Of a DNA stretch of 64,000 nt, positions 23,995-32,798 are shown in pieces. How positions within the stretch are numbered: the stretch's first letter is position 1; each line of letters opens with the position of its first letter. Source of the stretch: Actinokineospora globicatena. Lineage in GTDB: Bacteria; Actinomycetota; Actinomycetes; Mycobacteriales; Pseudonocardiaceae. The notes beneath the pieces were generated by a model, which saw only the letters and a program-made list of their open reading frames with translations, made no database searches and was not told the DNA's origin. The DNA is taken from NCBI RefSeq assembly GCF_024171945.1, contig NZ_JAMTCR010000006.1, positions 434,001 through 498,000 on the forward strand, given 5' to 3'. The position numbers and the translations under genes were made by a program.

Positions 23995-26508
23995 TCAGGA
24001 ACGCCGCATCTCATCAGCGATCTTTCGCCAGTAGGCGATGTTGCTGCGGATGGTCAGGGTGTCGGGGTGGCCAGCACCCAGAATCCGAGTGCGGTCGGTG
24101 AGCAGGGCCTCGAACTCGTTCAACGCTTTCTGCGCATCTCCGGTTCGTCCCCGCCAGGAGGCGATGTTGCTGCGGGTCGTCAGGGTGTCGGGGTGGCCAG
24201 CACCCAGAACCCGAGTGCGGTCGGTGAGCAGGGCCTCGAACTCGCTCAACGCCTTCTGGGCATCTCCGCTTCGTCCCCGCCAATAGGCGATGTTGCTGCG
24301 GGTGGTCAGGGTGCTTGGGTGATCGGCACTCAGAATCCGGGTGCGGTCGGTGAGCAGGGCCTCGAACTCGCTCAACGCGCCCAGTACATCCCCGGAATCA
24401 GCCTGCCAAGCGGCGATGTTGCTGCGGGTGATCAGGGTGTCGGGGTGATCGGCACCTAGAACCCGGGTCTGGTCGGCGAGCAGGGCCTCGAACTCGCCCA
24501 ACGCCCCCGGTACATCCCTGGTTCGTCCCCGCCAGGAGGCGATGTTGCTGCGGGTGGCCAGGGTGTCGGGGTGATCAGCACCCAGAACCCGGGTCTGATC
24601 GGCGAGCAGGGCATCAAACTCACCCAACGCCCCCAGCGCATCCCCCGACTCACCCCGCCAAGACGCGACGTTGTGGCGGGTGAGGAGGGTGCTGGGGTGA
24701 TCAGCACCCAGAACCCGGGTCTGATCGGCGAGCAGGGCATCAAACTCACCCAACGCCCCCAGCGCATCCCCCGACTCACCCCGCCAAGAGGCGATGTTGT
24801 GGCGGGTGGCAAGGGTGTAAGGGTGATCAGCACCCAGAACCCGAGTCTGGTCGGTGAGCAGGACTTCGCACTCGCCCAATGCCTCCAGCACAATCCCGGT
24901 TCGTCCCCGCCAGGAGGCGATGTTGTGGCGGGTGAGCAGGGTGCTGGGGTGATCGGCACCCAGAACCCGGGTGCGGTCGGGGAGCAGGGCCTCGAACTCG
25001 GCCAGCGCCCCCAGCACATCCCCGGAATCACCTCGCCAGGAGGCGATGTTGTGGCGTGTGAGCAGGGTGTCGGGGTGATCGGGTCCGAGGTGGGTGAGGG
25101 TAGTGGCGTACAGGGTGGTGAAGTGGCCGAGCGCGGCGGTGACCTGACCCGCCTCACCCAGACTTTGCCCCACACGGAACACAACTGCGTGCGCGTCCGG
25201 GGAGAACAACAGCGGGCCCGCGATCGCGGTCAGGGTAGTGGTGTTGGCGCGTAAGGCCATCGCGAGGCCGGTGTCTATCTCGATTTCCGGCCACACCTCC
25301 CACAGCGCGTCCGCGGCGACCCGGGCATGGTCGGTGAACTGGCCGCTGGGAGTGGCCTCGCGGGTGGCGCGTTGGGCCAACGAGTGGACACGGATCGAGC
25401 CCGGACCGGTACCGGTGGGGGTGTCGAGGGTGATCAGGCTGAGCCGTTCCAGCCGCCCAAGAGCATCCCGCGCGTCGTCCTCGGACACGAGGGTGCCCCG
25501 TGTTGAGGACAGGTGTTCCAGGACCGGGGGTGCGGTCAGGACCGGTAGTGGAATGCCGTTGGGGTCCAGGACCGAGGCGATGTGCATCAACGGCCCCGCC
25601 ACCCCCACCGGGTCCAGGGTGTCGGCAAGTTCGATCGACAGTGACCAGGTCACTGCCACCGTCCGGTCACGGCCCTCGGGCAACTCCCGCTCCGGCGGGA
25701 ACAGCGACGACAGCCGCCGGTCCCGGTCACGCCACCGCCGCAGATACTCACCACAGGTCAGGTTCCGGTCGGCCATGTAGGCCCCGGCCTGCCCCACCGC
25801 CAGCGGCAGATGCCCCAACTCCTGAACCACCTCGTCCACGCCGTCGAGCAAGTGCGGGCGGTCCGCCAGCACCCCGGTCAGGCACGCCCGCGACTGCTCC
25901 GGGGTGAACATCCCCACCGCGACCGTGCGCCGCCCGTGGCCTTTCAGGGCCGCGTCCTGTCTGCGTGTGGTCACCACCACCCGCCCATTGGTCGACGGCG
26001 CAGGCCACAGGCCGTGGACGTCCTGGGGGTCCCACACATCATCGAGGACCAGCAGCCACGACACCGGGGTCTCGGCCAGCCACCCCAGCACCCAGCGCAC
26101 CGCGTCCGGCGGGTCACGATCGACCCCGCTCAACCTTCCCGCCAATGCGGTGTAGGCCGAGACCACCTCATCGCGCGAGGCCGCAGGCACCCACGCCACC
26201 ACCTCGGCCTCGCCACCGGCCCACACCCGCTCGACGAAGTCCGCCGCGAGCTGTGTCTTACCCGCACCACCCGGGCCGGTCACCACCACACACTCACCAG
26301 CAGCCGGCAACAGGCCCGCCTGATCCCGCTGTTGGAACCCCGCCGCCCGAGGCGGCACCTGCCCGAACCGGCACGGAAACCGCACCTCAGCCGCCGCTGG
26401 GCCATGCAGGTGGACACCGCCGTGGATGTCGCGAGCCTGCACGAGCTTGCCGGCGTTGTTGGCCACCGTGTTGCCGTGCACCGGCCGCTCCGGGGTGTCC
26501 TGGCTCAT
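23995..26508 (-). CDS. NB-ARC STAND ATPase with homogenised TPR repeats, AICE 2 cargo
   Basis: 837 residues from ATG 26508. The first 40 residues (GNTVANNAGKLVQARDIHGG, then VHLHG) are a beta-type motif common at the start of actinomycete STAND proteins. The NB-ARC ATPase follows: Walker A GPGGAGKTQ (78-86), Walker B WLLVLDDVW (about 151-159), the sensor GRVVVTTRRQDA and the GLPLA-like HLPLAVGQAG. A winged-helix and helical region leads to at least eight near-identical 42-residue TPR units (ADHPxTLxTRxNIASWRG...ALxEFEALLxDRTRVLG) from about 480 to the end. Such ATPases act as signal-triggered switches; some bacterial relatives are anti-phage sensors. No separate effector domain is evident. 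Confidence 0.87.
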   Translation of the reverse strand: MSQDTPERPVHGNTVANNAGKLVQARDIHGGVHLHGPAAAEVRFPCRFGQVPPRAAGFQQRDQAGLLPAAGECVVVTGPGGAGKTQLAADFVERVWAGGEAEVVAWVPAASRDEVVSAYTALAGRLSGVDRDPPDAVRWVLGWLAETPVSWLLVLDDVWDPQDVHGLWPAPSTNGRVVVTTRRQDAALKGHGRRTVAVGMFTPEQSRACLTGVLADRPHLLDGVDEVVQELGHLPLAVGQAGAYMADRNLTCGEYLRRWRDRDRRLSSLFPPERELPEGRDRTVAVTWSLSIELADTLDPVGVAGPLMHIASVLDPNGIPLPVLTAPPVLEHLSSTRGTLVSEDDARDALGRLERLSLITLDTPTGTGPGSIRVHSLAQRATREATPSGQFTDHARVAADALWEVWPEIEIDTGLAMALRANTTTLTAIAGPLLFSPDAHAVVFRVGQSLGEAGQVTAALGHFTTLYATTLTHLGPDHPDTLLTRHNIASWRGDSGDVLGALAEFEALLPDRTRVLGADHPSTLLTRHNIASWRGRTGIVLEALGECEVLLTDQTRVLGADHPYTLATRHNIASWRGESGDALGALGEFDALLADQTRVLGADHPSTLLTRHNVASWRGESGDALGALGEFDALLADQTRVLGADHPDTLATRSNIASWRGRTRDVPGALGEFEALLADQTRVLGADHPDTLITRSNIAAWQADSGDVLGALSEFEALLTDRTRILSADHPSTLTTRSNIAYWRGRSGDAQKALSEFEALLTDRTRVLGAGHPDTLTTRSNIASWRGRTGDAQKALNEFEALLTDRTRILGAGHPDTLTIRSNIAYWRKIADEMRRS
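24000..25090 (-). repeat. Tandem 126-base coding repeats (TPR units)
   Basis: Eight full copies plus a partial one of a 126-base unit encode the TPRs of the STAND ATPase. Two neighbours (about 24600-24800) are nearly identical at base level, which points to recent duplication or gene conversion. Confidence 0.85.
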
Positions 26509-26595
26509 GTACCCATGATCGCCCACCAGCCCGTACGCGATACCCCCGCCACACCCAAACCCGCCCGGACCGGGGCTTCCTCTCGCCGCAATCAT

Positions 26596-26685
26596 CTAAC
26601 GCCGGGAGGGAGCCATCAAGGGCGCCTACGGCGTCGCTACGCGATGGAGCAAGCTCCACCCTTGACACCACCCTCCCAGCGCTAG
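26596..26685. repeat. Imperfect long inverted repeat upstream of the STAND gene
   Basis: The arms 26596-26622 (CTAACGCCGGGAGGG...TCAAGGG) and 26659-26685 (CCCTTGA...CCCTCCCAGCGCTAG) pair over about 20 of 27 positions around a 36-base loop that itself has TGGAGC/GCTCCA pairing. It lies 88 bases before the STAND start codon and 240 bases from the right att site. Confidence 0.65.
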
Positions 26686-26923
26686 AGCGGCCAGTGCGAG
26701 AAAGCGGGGACAACCAACCCCCACCAACTCCACCCACACCCTCGACTCACCCACAGGAACCACCAGGTGCGTAACACCCGTCGCGACCCGAGCAGAACCA
26801 AACCGCCCTCTGGGACACGCTTGGGACCACACGTCACACGCGACCATGCACAAGCAGCTCGCAAGCAGTGTCCTAACACGACAGGCAACGCGCCTGACGT
26901 GCACAGATATCAACTCTGATGAG

Positions 26924-26971
26924 CTGGGGGTCAAGGGGTCGCAGGTTCGAATCCTGTCAGCCCGACGGTCG
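26924..26971 (+). other. attR, right attachment site of AICE 2
   Basis: Forty-eight bases identical to 2159-2206 (CTGGGGGTCAAGG... to CGGTCG). Only the 3' part of the tRNA is present; the 5' half is missing, so it is not a functional tRNA. It marks the right end of the tandem array. Confidence 0.93.
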
Positions 26972-26975
26972 CGAC

Positions 26976-27020
26976 AACGCCCGTTGATCTGGATACTTGA
27001 CCAGGTCAACGGGCGTTTTT
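26976..27020 (+). terminator. Terminator beyond attR (probably the native tRNA-Pro terminator)
   Basis: AACGCCCGTTGA (26976-26987) pairs with TCAACGGGCGTT (27006-27017) and is followed by more T residues. Being outside the element, it was probably the terminator of the tRNA gene before integration. Confidence 0.8.
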
Positions 27021-27390
27021 GCATTCCCGTGACGATCACCCGACACTGTCCACTGTGGTCTCAACGAAGATCGACAACCCCATCCTGGGGGAATCCTGGA
27101 GCGGGCGGTCTCCGGTGTGATCAAAACACTGTTACAGAACCTTGTTGATCTACACCCTATGGGGTGTTGTGGCGAACTGACTTCATCCGCTCACGGTGAA
27201 GCTTCATCGCCCGGAACCGACCAGTTCTGCGGCGTCGGACATGCGGCAGAGGCGGGGTCGGGTCGGCGCGGAGTCGCGGGCGTCGAGCGGCTGGCTGGGG
27301 AGCGCTTTCGGAGTTGCGAGGACTCTAACGCTAGTACCGTAACCCTGCGGCGAAGGCGCAAGAGCACAAGCCGTCGCCCCGACATCTTGA
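27021..27390. other. Non-coding chromosomal stretch
   Basis: No supported gene. Both-strand open frames here are short and lack start signals. GTTACAGAACCTTGTTGATCT (around 27130) is AT-richer than its surroundings and may hold a promoter. Confidence 0.4.
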
Positions 27391-27546
27391 CCGCCTACTT
27401 GGGCAGTTGAACTGGTAGCACTTGCGGTCTCGGTCAGAGCGGGCGCCGGCAGCCAGGAAGTTCGAGATGACGCGCACAGCGCGATGGCGTTGGGCGCGAT
27501 CGGAGCAGCAGGACGATTCGTGAAGGGAATCAAGGACTTCTTCTGA
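27391..27546 (+). pseudogene. 5'-truncated ORF remnant upstream of the small membrane gene
   Basis: An open frame of 51 codons with no good start until ATG 27484 ends ...MALGAIGAAGRFVKGIKDFF with TGA 27544-27546, overlapping the next ATG as TGATG. The overlap suggests an old two-gene operon whose first gene lost its 5' part. No family is recognised. Confidence 0.4.
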
Positions 27547-27746
27547 TGAACGACAGCCACCCCGGTCGCTGCAAGGCACGGTTCTGGGCCATCGCGGCCG
27601 TGATCTATGTCAGCCTGGCCGTACTCGCGATCGTGTTCCTCCGCGACGTGTTTCCCGGTGTCGGTGGAGCGGTCGGAGCCCTCGGTGCCGCTCTTGTTCT
27701 CGCCGCCTGGACGAATGCCCGAGGCGACCGCGGCGCAACACCCTGA
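27546..27746 (+). CDS. Small membrane protein
   Basis: 66 residues with two hydrophobic segments (FWAIAAVIYVSLAVLAIVFL and VGGAVGALGAALVLAAWT), so probably a membrane hairpin. Its ATG overlaps the stop of the upstream remnant. No Shine-Dalgarno is clear, so it may depend on coupling to that frame. No family is recognised. Confidence 0.55.
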   Translation: MNDSHPGRCKARFWAIAAVIYVSLAVLAIVFLRDVFPGVGGAVGALGAALVLAAWTNARGDRGATP

Positions 27747-27907
27747 CGCAGCGGGTGGCGCGAACGCAGACTGTGTTCGTGCCACCCGACGCGTGAATCT
27801 GTGCGTGCCGAACCTACGTCCGTGATTGCTAAGGCGCACGGTCTCGAACCCCACTTCGATGATCCTGGCGTAGGCGAGCGGGCCGCGACCGGTTATCGTG
27901 CACCGTC

Positions 27908-30900
27908 ATGGCTGACTCAGCCGCGGTCAACGAGATCTCCGGCACCGTCATCGGCAACCCCGTCATGGCAGGGCGCGTGGATCATGTCCACCTGTACGCG
28001 GGTCGACCAGGCGCTTCGGACGAGGCGGGTTTGCGCCTGCGTGACGCGCTGCGGCGGGTCACGGTCACCGTAGGGCAGACGGCTGGGTTCCTCGTCGCAC
28101 CGGGCACCGTGCTAGCCCCCGCGCGCTCGAGGGCACCCGGCACCGAGGTGTCGGTGCGTGGAGTCGGTGGGTCGCACGTGGTCGCTACAGTTCACCTCGA
28201 AGTCGCGGGCTGGGCCCTGCTGCACTTGTCAGCCGGGGATGGGTTCCACGGCGAGATCGGGGCATCGCCCGCTTCGGGCGACCTGCTGGAGGCTTGGGCA
28301 CCGACACCGGACGGCGCCGAACTGCTGACGCTGGACCGCGGCGCGGAGGGGGCGGACGGTGTTCGACTACGCGGGCACGTCCCGGACTCGGCGATCGGCG
28401 CCCCGGTGCTCGACCAGCGCACCGGGGTAATCTGCGGCCTGCTCGATCGGGGCCCGCACCTTGTCCCGGTGACCCAGGTCGTGCGCCGGTTCCCCGCGCT
28501 CCTGCTCCCCGATGTCAACCCGGCGTGGCTCAGCTTGCTCGATGACGCCCGCCTGCGTGCGGGCGCGCACCGGTACCCCGGCGACGCCGTGCGCCGGTAT
28601 CTGACCTCCGTGCTGCGCGCGGGCCACCGGCACCCCTACAGCCACCTCGTCGACAATGCGCCCTCCTTGTCGACTGTGTACGTGAGCGGGCGCGAGACCA
28701 CGGCCACCACGTGGGAGCCGTCGCCGAACCGGGACCCGCGCCTGCACACCGTGGTGCGCGGTATGCCCGCCGAGGACATCCTGCGGCATCACCCTGGCGG
28801 CGCGCAGGTGGAGGGCGCACCGGGAACCGGGAAATCCAGCCTCGTGCGGCACTTGGCGGCCGACCAGGCGCGGCGGTGGCTCGACGGGGGAGCGGGCGAG
28901 TTCGTCCCGGTGCCGGTGTCAGCGGCGGCGTTCGCCCGCGGGCACGGCCTGCCCGACGCGCTGGCGCACGGGGTCGCCAACGAGATCAGCGTCGGTCTCG
29001 ACCATGCCGAGCTTGTGCGGCTTTTCCGGGACGAGCCGATCCCTGGCGTGCCGTGGCTGGTGCTGGTGGATGGGATGGACGAGGTTTTCGACCCCGGCCG
29101 CAGCCGGGCGCTGAGGGCGATCGCCGACCACCGATTGGACTCGCGTTACCGATTCCTGGTCACCAGCAGGCCGCTCGGTATCGACCTCGCACAGGCGCTG
29201 ACCAGTCCAGTGGGTAGCCGGTGCCCGACCTACACCATTGAACCGTTCAGTACGAAGAACCTGGTGAGCCTGGCCGTAGCCTGGTTCGAGGCACTGGGCA
29301 GGCCCGATCCGGCGGCGATGGCCGACCGGCTGGTCCGCGGCCTCGACGACCACCGGACTCACGAACTCGGCCGAATCCCGCTGTTCGCCACCATGCTGTG
29401 CATCCTGCTCGACCACGATCCGCAAGCCCGGCTGCCGCGCGGGCAGGACGAGCTGTTCGGGCGCTTCATCGACTGGGCCACCGGAAAGCTCGCGCACCCC
29501 GAGCACCGCCATAAGATCACGCGTGGTCTGGGCCGGGGCAGCGGGGTGGACGACGTGGTCGCGCGGCTGTGCGACCAGGTTCTGCCCCTGTTGCGGGAGA
29601 TCGCCTACCAACGGCAGGGACTCGACGATCGCGTGCGCTCCGCGCCGGTGCTGGAACTGGCCGAACAGTGGCAGGGGATCACCTGGCCGGACGCGGTGGC
29701 GGAGCCGGAGCGACGCGCCATCCTGGCCGAGGTGCTGCGCTCGTGCGGGTTGGTCACCGAGCGGCGGGGCGGATTCCAGTTCCTGCACTACACCATCGAG
29801 GAGTACCTCGCTGCCGACCACCTCGCCGCGCGCTACCCGGCTGGTCCGACCTGGTCCAGTCCCGCGAGCCGCCGGTGGTTGGCGCCGAGGTCCGAGCTGC
29901 CGTGGCCACACCTGGAAGTGCGTATGTTCCTCACCGCGCGCTGGGCACGCTCCGGTGCGCGGGTCGACCCCGCGCTGCGGCGGATGTGGCGGCGCAACGG
30001 CCCGGCGAACGTAGAGTTCCTCGTGGAACTGGTGCGGCGCGGCATGGACTTGCCCGACGACGTGCATCGCGCCTGCGTCGAACACCTGCTGGCGCGGATC
30101 AGGCTTGCGGAGGGCAACGAGGACTGGCGGGTCACCATCCGCCAGTTGTGGATGATCGATCCTGCGGGAGCGGCGGCGGAGATCCGGACCATCGCCCGAC
30201 GAACGGAGCGCGGGGACAGTGCGCGGTGGTGGGCGGCGGTGACCGAGGTGCACGCCCAGGACCCGGCGGGCGGTGTCGAGCTGATGCTCACCCTGGCCGC
30301 CGACCAAGCGACGCTGCCTACCAGACGACTGCAGAGCGCGGACCTGCTCGACAAACACACCTCCTGCGGCCCCCGTCTCCTGCGGCAACTCGCGCGCGAC
30401 CCGGCGATGGGCGTACACCGGGTGCGGGCGGCCGAGTTGGCGAATGCACCAGAGGAGCTGGTGCGCCTGGCATACGCGACCTGGTCAGGCGCTCAGAACG
30501 CCCGGCAGGCGCTGCGGGCATTCCTGACCCGGCACGAGAACGACCCTCGGATCCATCTGACCGTCGCGGAACGTCTACGCGGGGTCGACCCCAGGTGGGC
30601 AGTCGAACTCGCCTACGCCCAGGTGAACCCCAGATATCGGGAGCCACCGATCGACCTGAGGCTGCGCGCGTTGGCCTTGCTCGATCGACTCGACGCCGAA
30701 CGTGCCGGGTACGCGCGCGATCTGATGATCCGAGACCACACCGTGCCCGATGAGGTCCGGCTCGACCTCGCTCTCCGGGTCGAGCCCGCGGCCCGCCGGA
30801 CCGCGCTGCTGACCCGGATAGGGCTGCGTCGGGGCCTCGCGGCGGATCTCAAGACGCGGGTGGGGCACGCGGTGGCGGAGTTCGACCGCGCGGCGGGCGC

Positions 30901-31312
30901 CCGGGTACTTGGCGACGTCCTCGACAGCTGTGTGCTCGACGACGACCGGTACCTGGAGGTCGTCCTGGCACTGCGGGACAGCGACCCAGAGCAGGCCACT
31001 CATCGGGTCGCCGACCTATCGGTCTCGCCCACTCGATCAGCCGCGTGCCGACTGCGGGCGGCGGCGTACGTGGCAGAAGCGTTAGGGCAGGGAGAGATCT
31101 GTGCGCTCTATGCTGCCATCGCGGAGGCCGCAGATGGTCCATTGGCGCTCGGGGCGGCACGCGAACTGGTGGCACGGCTGCCCGAACCCGGCCGCGCACT
31201 CGCGGCCTGGGTCGCGAGAAAAGAACGGTTCTCCTCCGCAGTACGCCAGGACGCCGAAAGGCTCGCCTCCGGAGGCGAGCGTAGGATCGACCACATTCCG
31301 CCCGCAGGGTGA
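27908..31312 (+). CDS. NACHT STAND ATPase with degenerate trypsin-like N-terminal domain
   Basis: 1134 residues. Residues 8-30 (NEISGTVIGNPVMAGRVDHV) match the start motif of the NB-ARC protein at 24-26.5 kb. Residues 50-200 have the trypsin-like fold pattern (GFLVAPGTVL, WALLHLSAGD, DSAIGAPVLDQRTGVICGLL) but the catalytic His, Asp and Ser positions are replaced (ARS for AHV, GWALL for DLALL, AIGAP for MSGAP), so it should be inactive. The NACHT ATPase follows with Walker A GAPGTGKSS (303-311) and Walker B WLVLVDGMDEVFD (383-395). A helical C-terminal solenoid of about 500 residues could sense a ligand. Likely a switch-type defence or regulatory protein; no partner gene adjoins it. Confidence 0.85.
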   Translation: MADSAAVNEISGTVIGNPVMAGRVDHVHLYAGRPGASDEAGLRLRDALRRVTVTVGQTAGFLVAPGTVLAPARSRAPGTEVSVRGVGGSHVVATVHLEVAGWALLHLSAGDGFHGEIGASPASGDLLEAWAPTPDGAELLTLDRGAEGADGVRLRGHVPDSAIGAPVLDQRTGVICGLLDRGPHLVPVTQVVRRFPALLLPDVNPAWLSLLDDARLRAGAHRYPGDAVRRYLTSVLRAGHRHPYSHLVDNAPSLSTVYVSGRETTATTWEPSPNRDPRLHTVVRGMPAEDILRHHPGGAQVEGAPGTGKSSLVRHLAADQARRWLDGGAGEFVPVPVSAAAFARGHGLPDALAHGVANEISVGLDHAELVRLFRDEPIPGVPWLVLVDGMDEVFDPGRSRALRAIADHRLDSRYRFLVTSRPLGIDLAQALTSPVGSRCPTYTIEPFSTKNLVSLAVAWFEALGRPDPAAMADRLVRGLDDHRTHELGRIPLFATMLCILLDHDPQARLPRGQDELFGRFIDWATGKLAHPEHRHKITRGLGRGSGVDDVVARLCDQVLPLLREIAYQRQGLDDRVRSAPVLELAEQWQGITWPDAVAEPERRAILAEVLRSCGLVTERRGGFQFLHYTIEEYLAADHLAARYPAGPTWSSPASRRWLAPRSELPWPHLEVRMFLTARWARSGARVDPALRRMWRRNGPANVEFLVELVRRGMDLPDDVHRACVEHLLARIRLAEGNEDWRVTIRQLWMIDPAGAAAEIRTIARRTERGDSARWWAAVTEVHAQDPAGGVELMLTLAADQATLPTRRLQSADLLDKHTSCGPRLLRQLARDPAMGVHRVRAAELANAPEELVRLAYATWSGAQNARQALRAFLTRHENDPRIHLTVAERLRGVDPRWAVELAYAQVNPRYREPPIDLRLRALALLDRLDAERAGYARDLMIRDHTVPDEVRLDLALRVEPAARRTALLTRIGLRRGLAADLKTRVGHAVAEFDRAAGARVLGDVLDSCVLDDDRYLEVVLALRDSDPEQATHRVADLSVSPTRSAACRLRAAAYVAEALGQGEICALYAAIAEAADGPLALGAARELVARLPEPGRALAAWVARKERFSSAVRQDAERLASGGERRIDHIPPAG

Positions 31313-31678
31313 GAATGGTTGCGACTCTCCCAGATCAATCCAGTACGAATCGAAAGCCAGACCACTGGCGCGTACGATTTCCAGCCTTGGTACAACTGCC
31401 ATGGCAACTCTGGTCGAGCGCACCAGCAGGTTCCTGATCCTCGTCCCACTCGCCACCAGAGACTCGCTCACGGTCACTTAGGCGGTCATCGCCGCCATCG
31501 GCGACCTCTCCGTGCCGACGTAGCTGGTTGCGTTGGACAGGGGCCGGAGAACGGCTGTTGATCACGGCGTGTCTTCGGGACGAACCCGCGCGGTCTCCCT
31601 GGAATCGTTCAATCGGCGGTCCTGTACGGGAGTCCGATGCCAACCTTATCAACCGTGATGCTGTCGGGAGCGTCATGC
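31313..31678 (+). other. Decayed stretch containing an IS30-type transposase remnant
   Basis: No intact gene. It separates the NACHT gene from an OLD-like ATPase fragment. The recognisable piece is listed separately (31401-31560). Confidence 0.5.
31401..31560 (+). pseudogene. IS30-family transposase remnant
   Basis: The plus frame reads MATLVERTSRFLILVPLATR, DSLTVT, stop, AVIAAIGDLSVPT, stop, LVALDRGRRTA. This is the catalytic-core order of IS30 transposases (VERxSRFxLLxPL, AxxxxxxxLP, LTxDRGxEMA) with two in-frame stops. Both ends of the transposase are lost and no terminal repeats were seen. Confidence 0.65.
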
Positions 31679-32200
31679 ATGAACGGAGACCTCCGCACTC
31701 GTGCACCTGAAAGCTTCTCTGTGAACGGCTTCCGTTCGCTTGTCCAGGTCAAGGACGTTCCCATCAGTTCTCCGACCATCGTCGCAGGACACAACGACGG
31801 CGGCAAGACCGCGTTCGACCTCGACGAGTGGGAGCAGACCGAGTATGATCTCCCCGCCGAAACCCGCATCAGGCGGGTCGCTGGCAGTGAAGGCACAGTG
31901 CTGCAGTCCTGGACCTCAGTCCCCGCCGACACTCGGCTGATCGATCTGCCACAGTATAAGACTACGGATCTCAAGTCATTAGTACGGGAGTTCGGCCTGC
32001 AACCTGCGGGCGCGCGAATGGTGAACAATGTCGCTGCCTTCCGCGAGTACGCGAAGGCCAACACCTCTGGTGAAGCTTGGACTCCTGCGCCCAAGTGGCT
32101 TGACACCCGTATGCCCCGGCTTCTCCAGTTCGACGGCAACGCCGAGAACCCGGATGCCGCCGTTAAGCGGCACTCACTTCGCGATTTCACTCATGGTTCT
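31679..32200 (+). pseudogene. OLD-like AAA ATPase/nuclease fragment
   Basis: From about 31679 the plus frame reads FSVNGFRSLVQVKDVPISSP and TIVAGHNDGGKTA, the N-terminal strand and Walker A of OLD/RecF-type ATPases. It jumps directly to LDEWEQTEYDLPAETRIRRV, so the 50-60 residues normally between these parts look deleted in frame. It continues to MPRLLQFDGNAENPDAAVK and then loses similarity; the ATPase signature, Walker B and Toprim domain are absent. The frame runs open to 32368 without likeness to the family. A dead remnant of a possible defence gene. Confidence 0.6.
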
Positions 32201-32427
32201 CTACGGGCGGTGGTGGCTTGTTGCGCTCCGACGATCCACGTAGCTGCGGCGCCGCTGAGGGTGTTGTCTCAGTGTCGGCGTGCCCGACCGGCTGGCTTGA
32301 TCAGCCGCGTGGGCGCTCGTGCGGGTCAAATCGTTTGGCTGAGGGCATCCTGTGACAGGGCAGGCTGATCGGCTAGTGGGGGTGGGTGTGTTGCGCCAAA
32401 TGGGTCCGCTTCCGCAGGCGCGCGCAC

Positions 32428-32550
32428 GACAGCGGTGGGCACGGGGTCGGGTTGGCGCTGGCCCGCAGGCTCGCGGAAGCCGAGGGCGGACGGCTGCGGT
32501 TGATGCGGACCGACCCGACGCGGTTCACCCTGGTGTTGTCGACCCGCTGA
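32428..32550 (+). pseudogene. Histidine-kinase C-terminal fragment
   Basis: Forty codons ending in TGA read [20 protein letters not shown], then [20 protein letters not shown]. This is the G2 box and last strand of a HATPase_c domain. Nothing upstream encodes the rest of a kinase, so it is a 3' gene fragment. Confidence 0.7.
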
Positions 32551-32798
32551 TTCGCCCCGGCCAACGCCGCCCTGGCCGGGCGAGTCACTTGCCGCCGCGT
32601 CATCGCCCTGGTACTGGTGTGCCCGACAGCGGAGAACCATCACCACGGCGCGGACCGAGTGGCAGGGATGACGTTGAGGTCGCCGGTGGGTGCTCGTAGT
32701 GCCCACTCGCCGGGGCGCACCGCCTCCACATTTCGCAACCCGCAGCGCAGTGTGCGTCCTGTTGTTCTTGGTCCCAGGACGGTGTTGCCGCCGGTGGT
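32551..32798. other. Non-coding end of the decayed island
   Basis: No gene could be supported on either strand between the kinase fragment and the stop of the pentapeptide-like gene. Confidence 0.5.

Larger units (their letters stand above)
13764..26971. mobile_element. AICE 2: second integrative element, right half of the tandem pair
   Basis: Bounded by the middle and right 40-base att copies. It has its own int, xis, rep and tra genes on the minus strand, a Pra-like activator, and a divergent XRE regulator with a Nudix hydrolase, the pSAM2-like layout. Cargo fills 21.1-26.5 kb, ending with an NB-ARC/TPR ATPase. Length is about 13.2 kb. Its core proteins are not close relatives of those in element 1. 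Confidence 0.9.

Noticed and set aside
24000-25090. CRISPR array or satellite DNA
   Set aside because: The regular repeats are 126 bases without spacers and encode TPR units of one long protein.
27204-27854. 216-codon minus-strand frame
   Set aside because: No family likeness, no start signal, and it overlaps the small membrane gene on the opposite strand.
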